Of a stretch of DNA of 64,000 bases, positions 63,987-64,000 are shown one piece after another. Positions within the stretch are counted from its first letter, which is position 1. Each line of letters begins with the position of its first letter. Where the stretch lies: contig NZ_RCIP01000003.1 of assembly GCF_004000275.1 (NCBI RefSeq), positions 62,001 to 126,000 of the forward strand. Reading direction: 5' to 3'. The translations under genes were made by a program, and so were the position numbers. Under the pieces are notes generated by a model. It saw nothing but the letters and a program-made list of their open reading frames with translations. It ran no database searches and was not told the DNA's origin. This DNA comes from Saccharospirillum alexandrii (GTDB taxonomy: Bacteria; Pseudomonadota; Gammaproteobacteria; Pseudomonadales; Natronospirillaceae).

Positions 63987-64000
63987 ATGTACGAGTACCT
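63987..64000 (+). CDS. Start of a gene that runs off the window
   Basis: ATG at 63987 lies eight bases after a perfect AGGAGG (63973-63978) and opens MYEY. Only four codons are inside. The strong ribosome site and the divergent AraC regulator make a real gene likely. Its product cannot be told. Confidence 0.55.

Overview
The window is a chromosomal stretch of a proteobacterium, most likely a marine gammaproteobacterium. The signs are moderate to high GC coding regions, FadD, BioB and ModABC of gammaproteobacterial type, TonB-dependent iron uptake with Fur-like sites, soluble PAS chemoreceptors and many ABC importers. The genus is not fixed by what I can read; an Oceanospirillales-like origin is only a guess. 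No rRNA, tRNA, CRISPR array or intact mobile element was recognised.

Left part (1-10.4 kb): the start of an iron-siderophore binding protein gene with a Fur-like box, a serine hydrolase, a small lipoprotein, and a molybdate module. That module has a ModE-type regulator lacking the molybdate-binding half, convergent to modABC, with a ModE-like palindrome in front of modA. A phosphonate-type ABC importer (phnD-phnC-phnE1-phnE2) follows, ending in a DeoR-family regulator. Its promoter carries repeated copies of the palindrome ATGTTCAATTGAACAT.

10.4-20 kb: a STAND-like P-loop ATPase with a possible acetyltransferase-like middle and a C-terminal helix-turn-helix, a large secreted lipoprotein, a divergent DMT exporter/MocR regulator pair, an HD-GYP c-di-GMP phosphodiesterase, and a type Ic aspartate aminotransferase-like enzyme.

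20-30.5 kb: a coherent reductive pyrimidine degradation island. It has dihydropyrimidine dehydrogenase (PreT, PreA), dihydropyrimidinase, an N-carbamoyl amide hydrolase, a five-gene operon holding an SsuABC/NMT1-type importer, and a RutR-like TetR regulator. Three palindromes close to the RutR consensus TTGACCA-N2-TGGTCAA sit in the three promoter regions, so the regulator and its regulon can be read directly from the sequence.

30.5-44 kb: M48 lipoprotein protease, triple-PAS chemoreceptor-like protein, YceI, LysR, FadD plus a BASS-family transporter, lone BioB, and a second PhnD-like importer of the kind annotated as putative selenate transporter, with both permease halves fused in one protein.

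44-56 kb: Fur-type TonB receptor with an AraC regulator, membrane proteins, a LysE exporter, and a heterodimeric MdlAB-like ABC exporter. The exporter is preceded by a small basic protein and a perfect 20-bp palindrome. Glyoxalase I and a lipid-free oxidoreductase-fold periplasmic protein coupled to a diguanylate cyclase follow.

56-64 kb: a region with decay. It holds a patatin fragment, a BdlA-like PAS chemoreceptor, a NarL-type regulator with a degenerate receiver, a DASS anion transporter broken by one missing G, low-complexity small proteins, a VOC-family fragment, and a membrane AraC regulator divergent from a gene that runs off the window.
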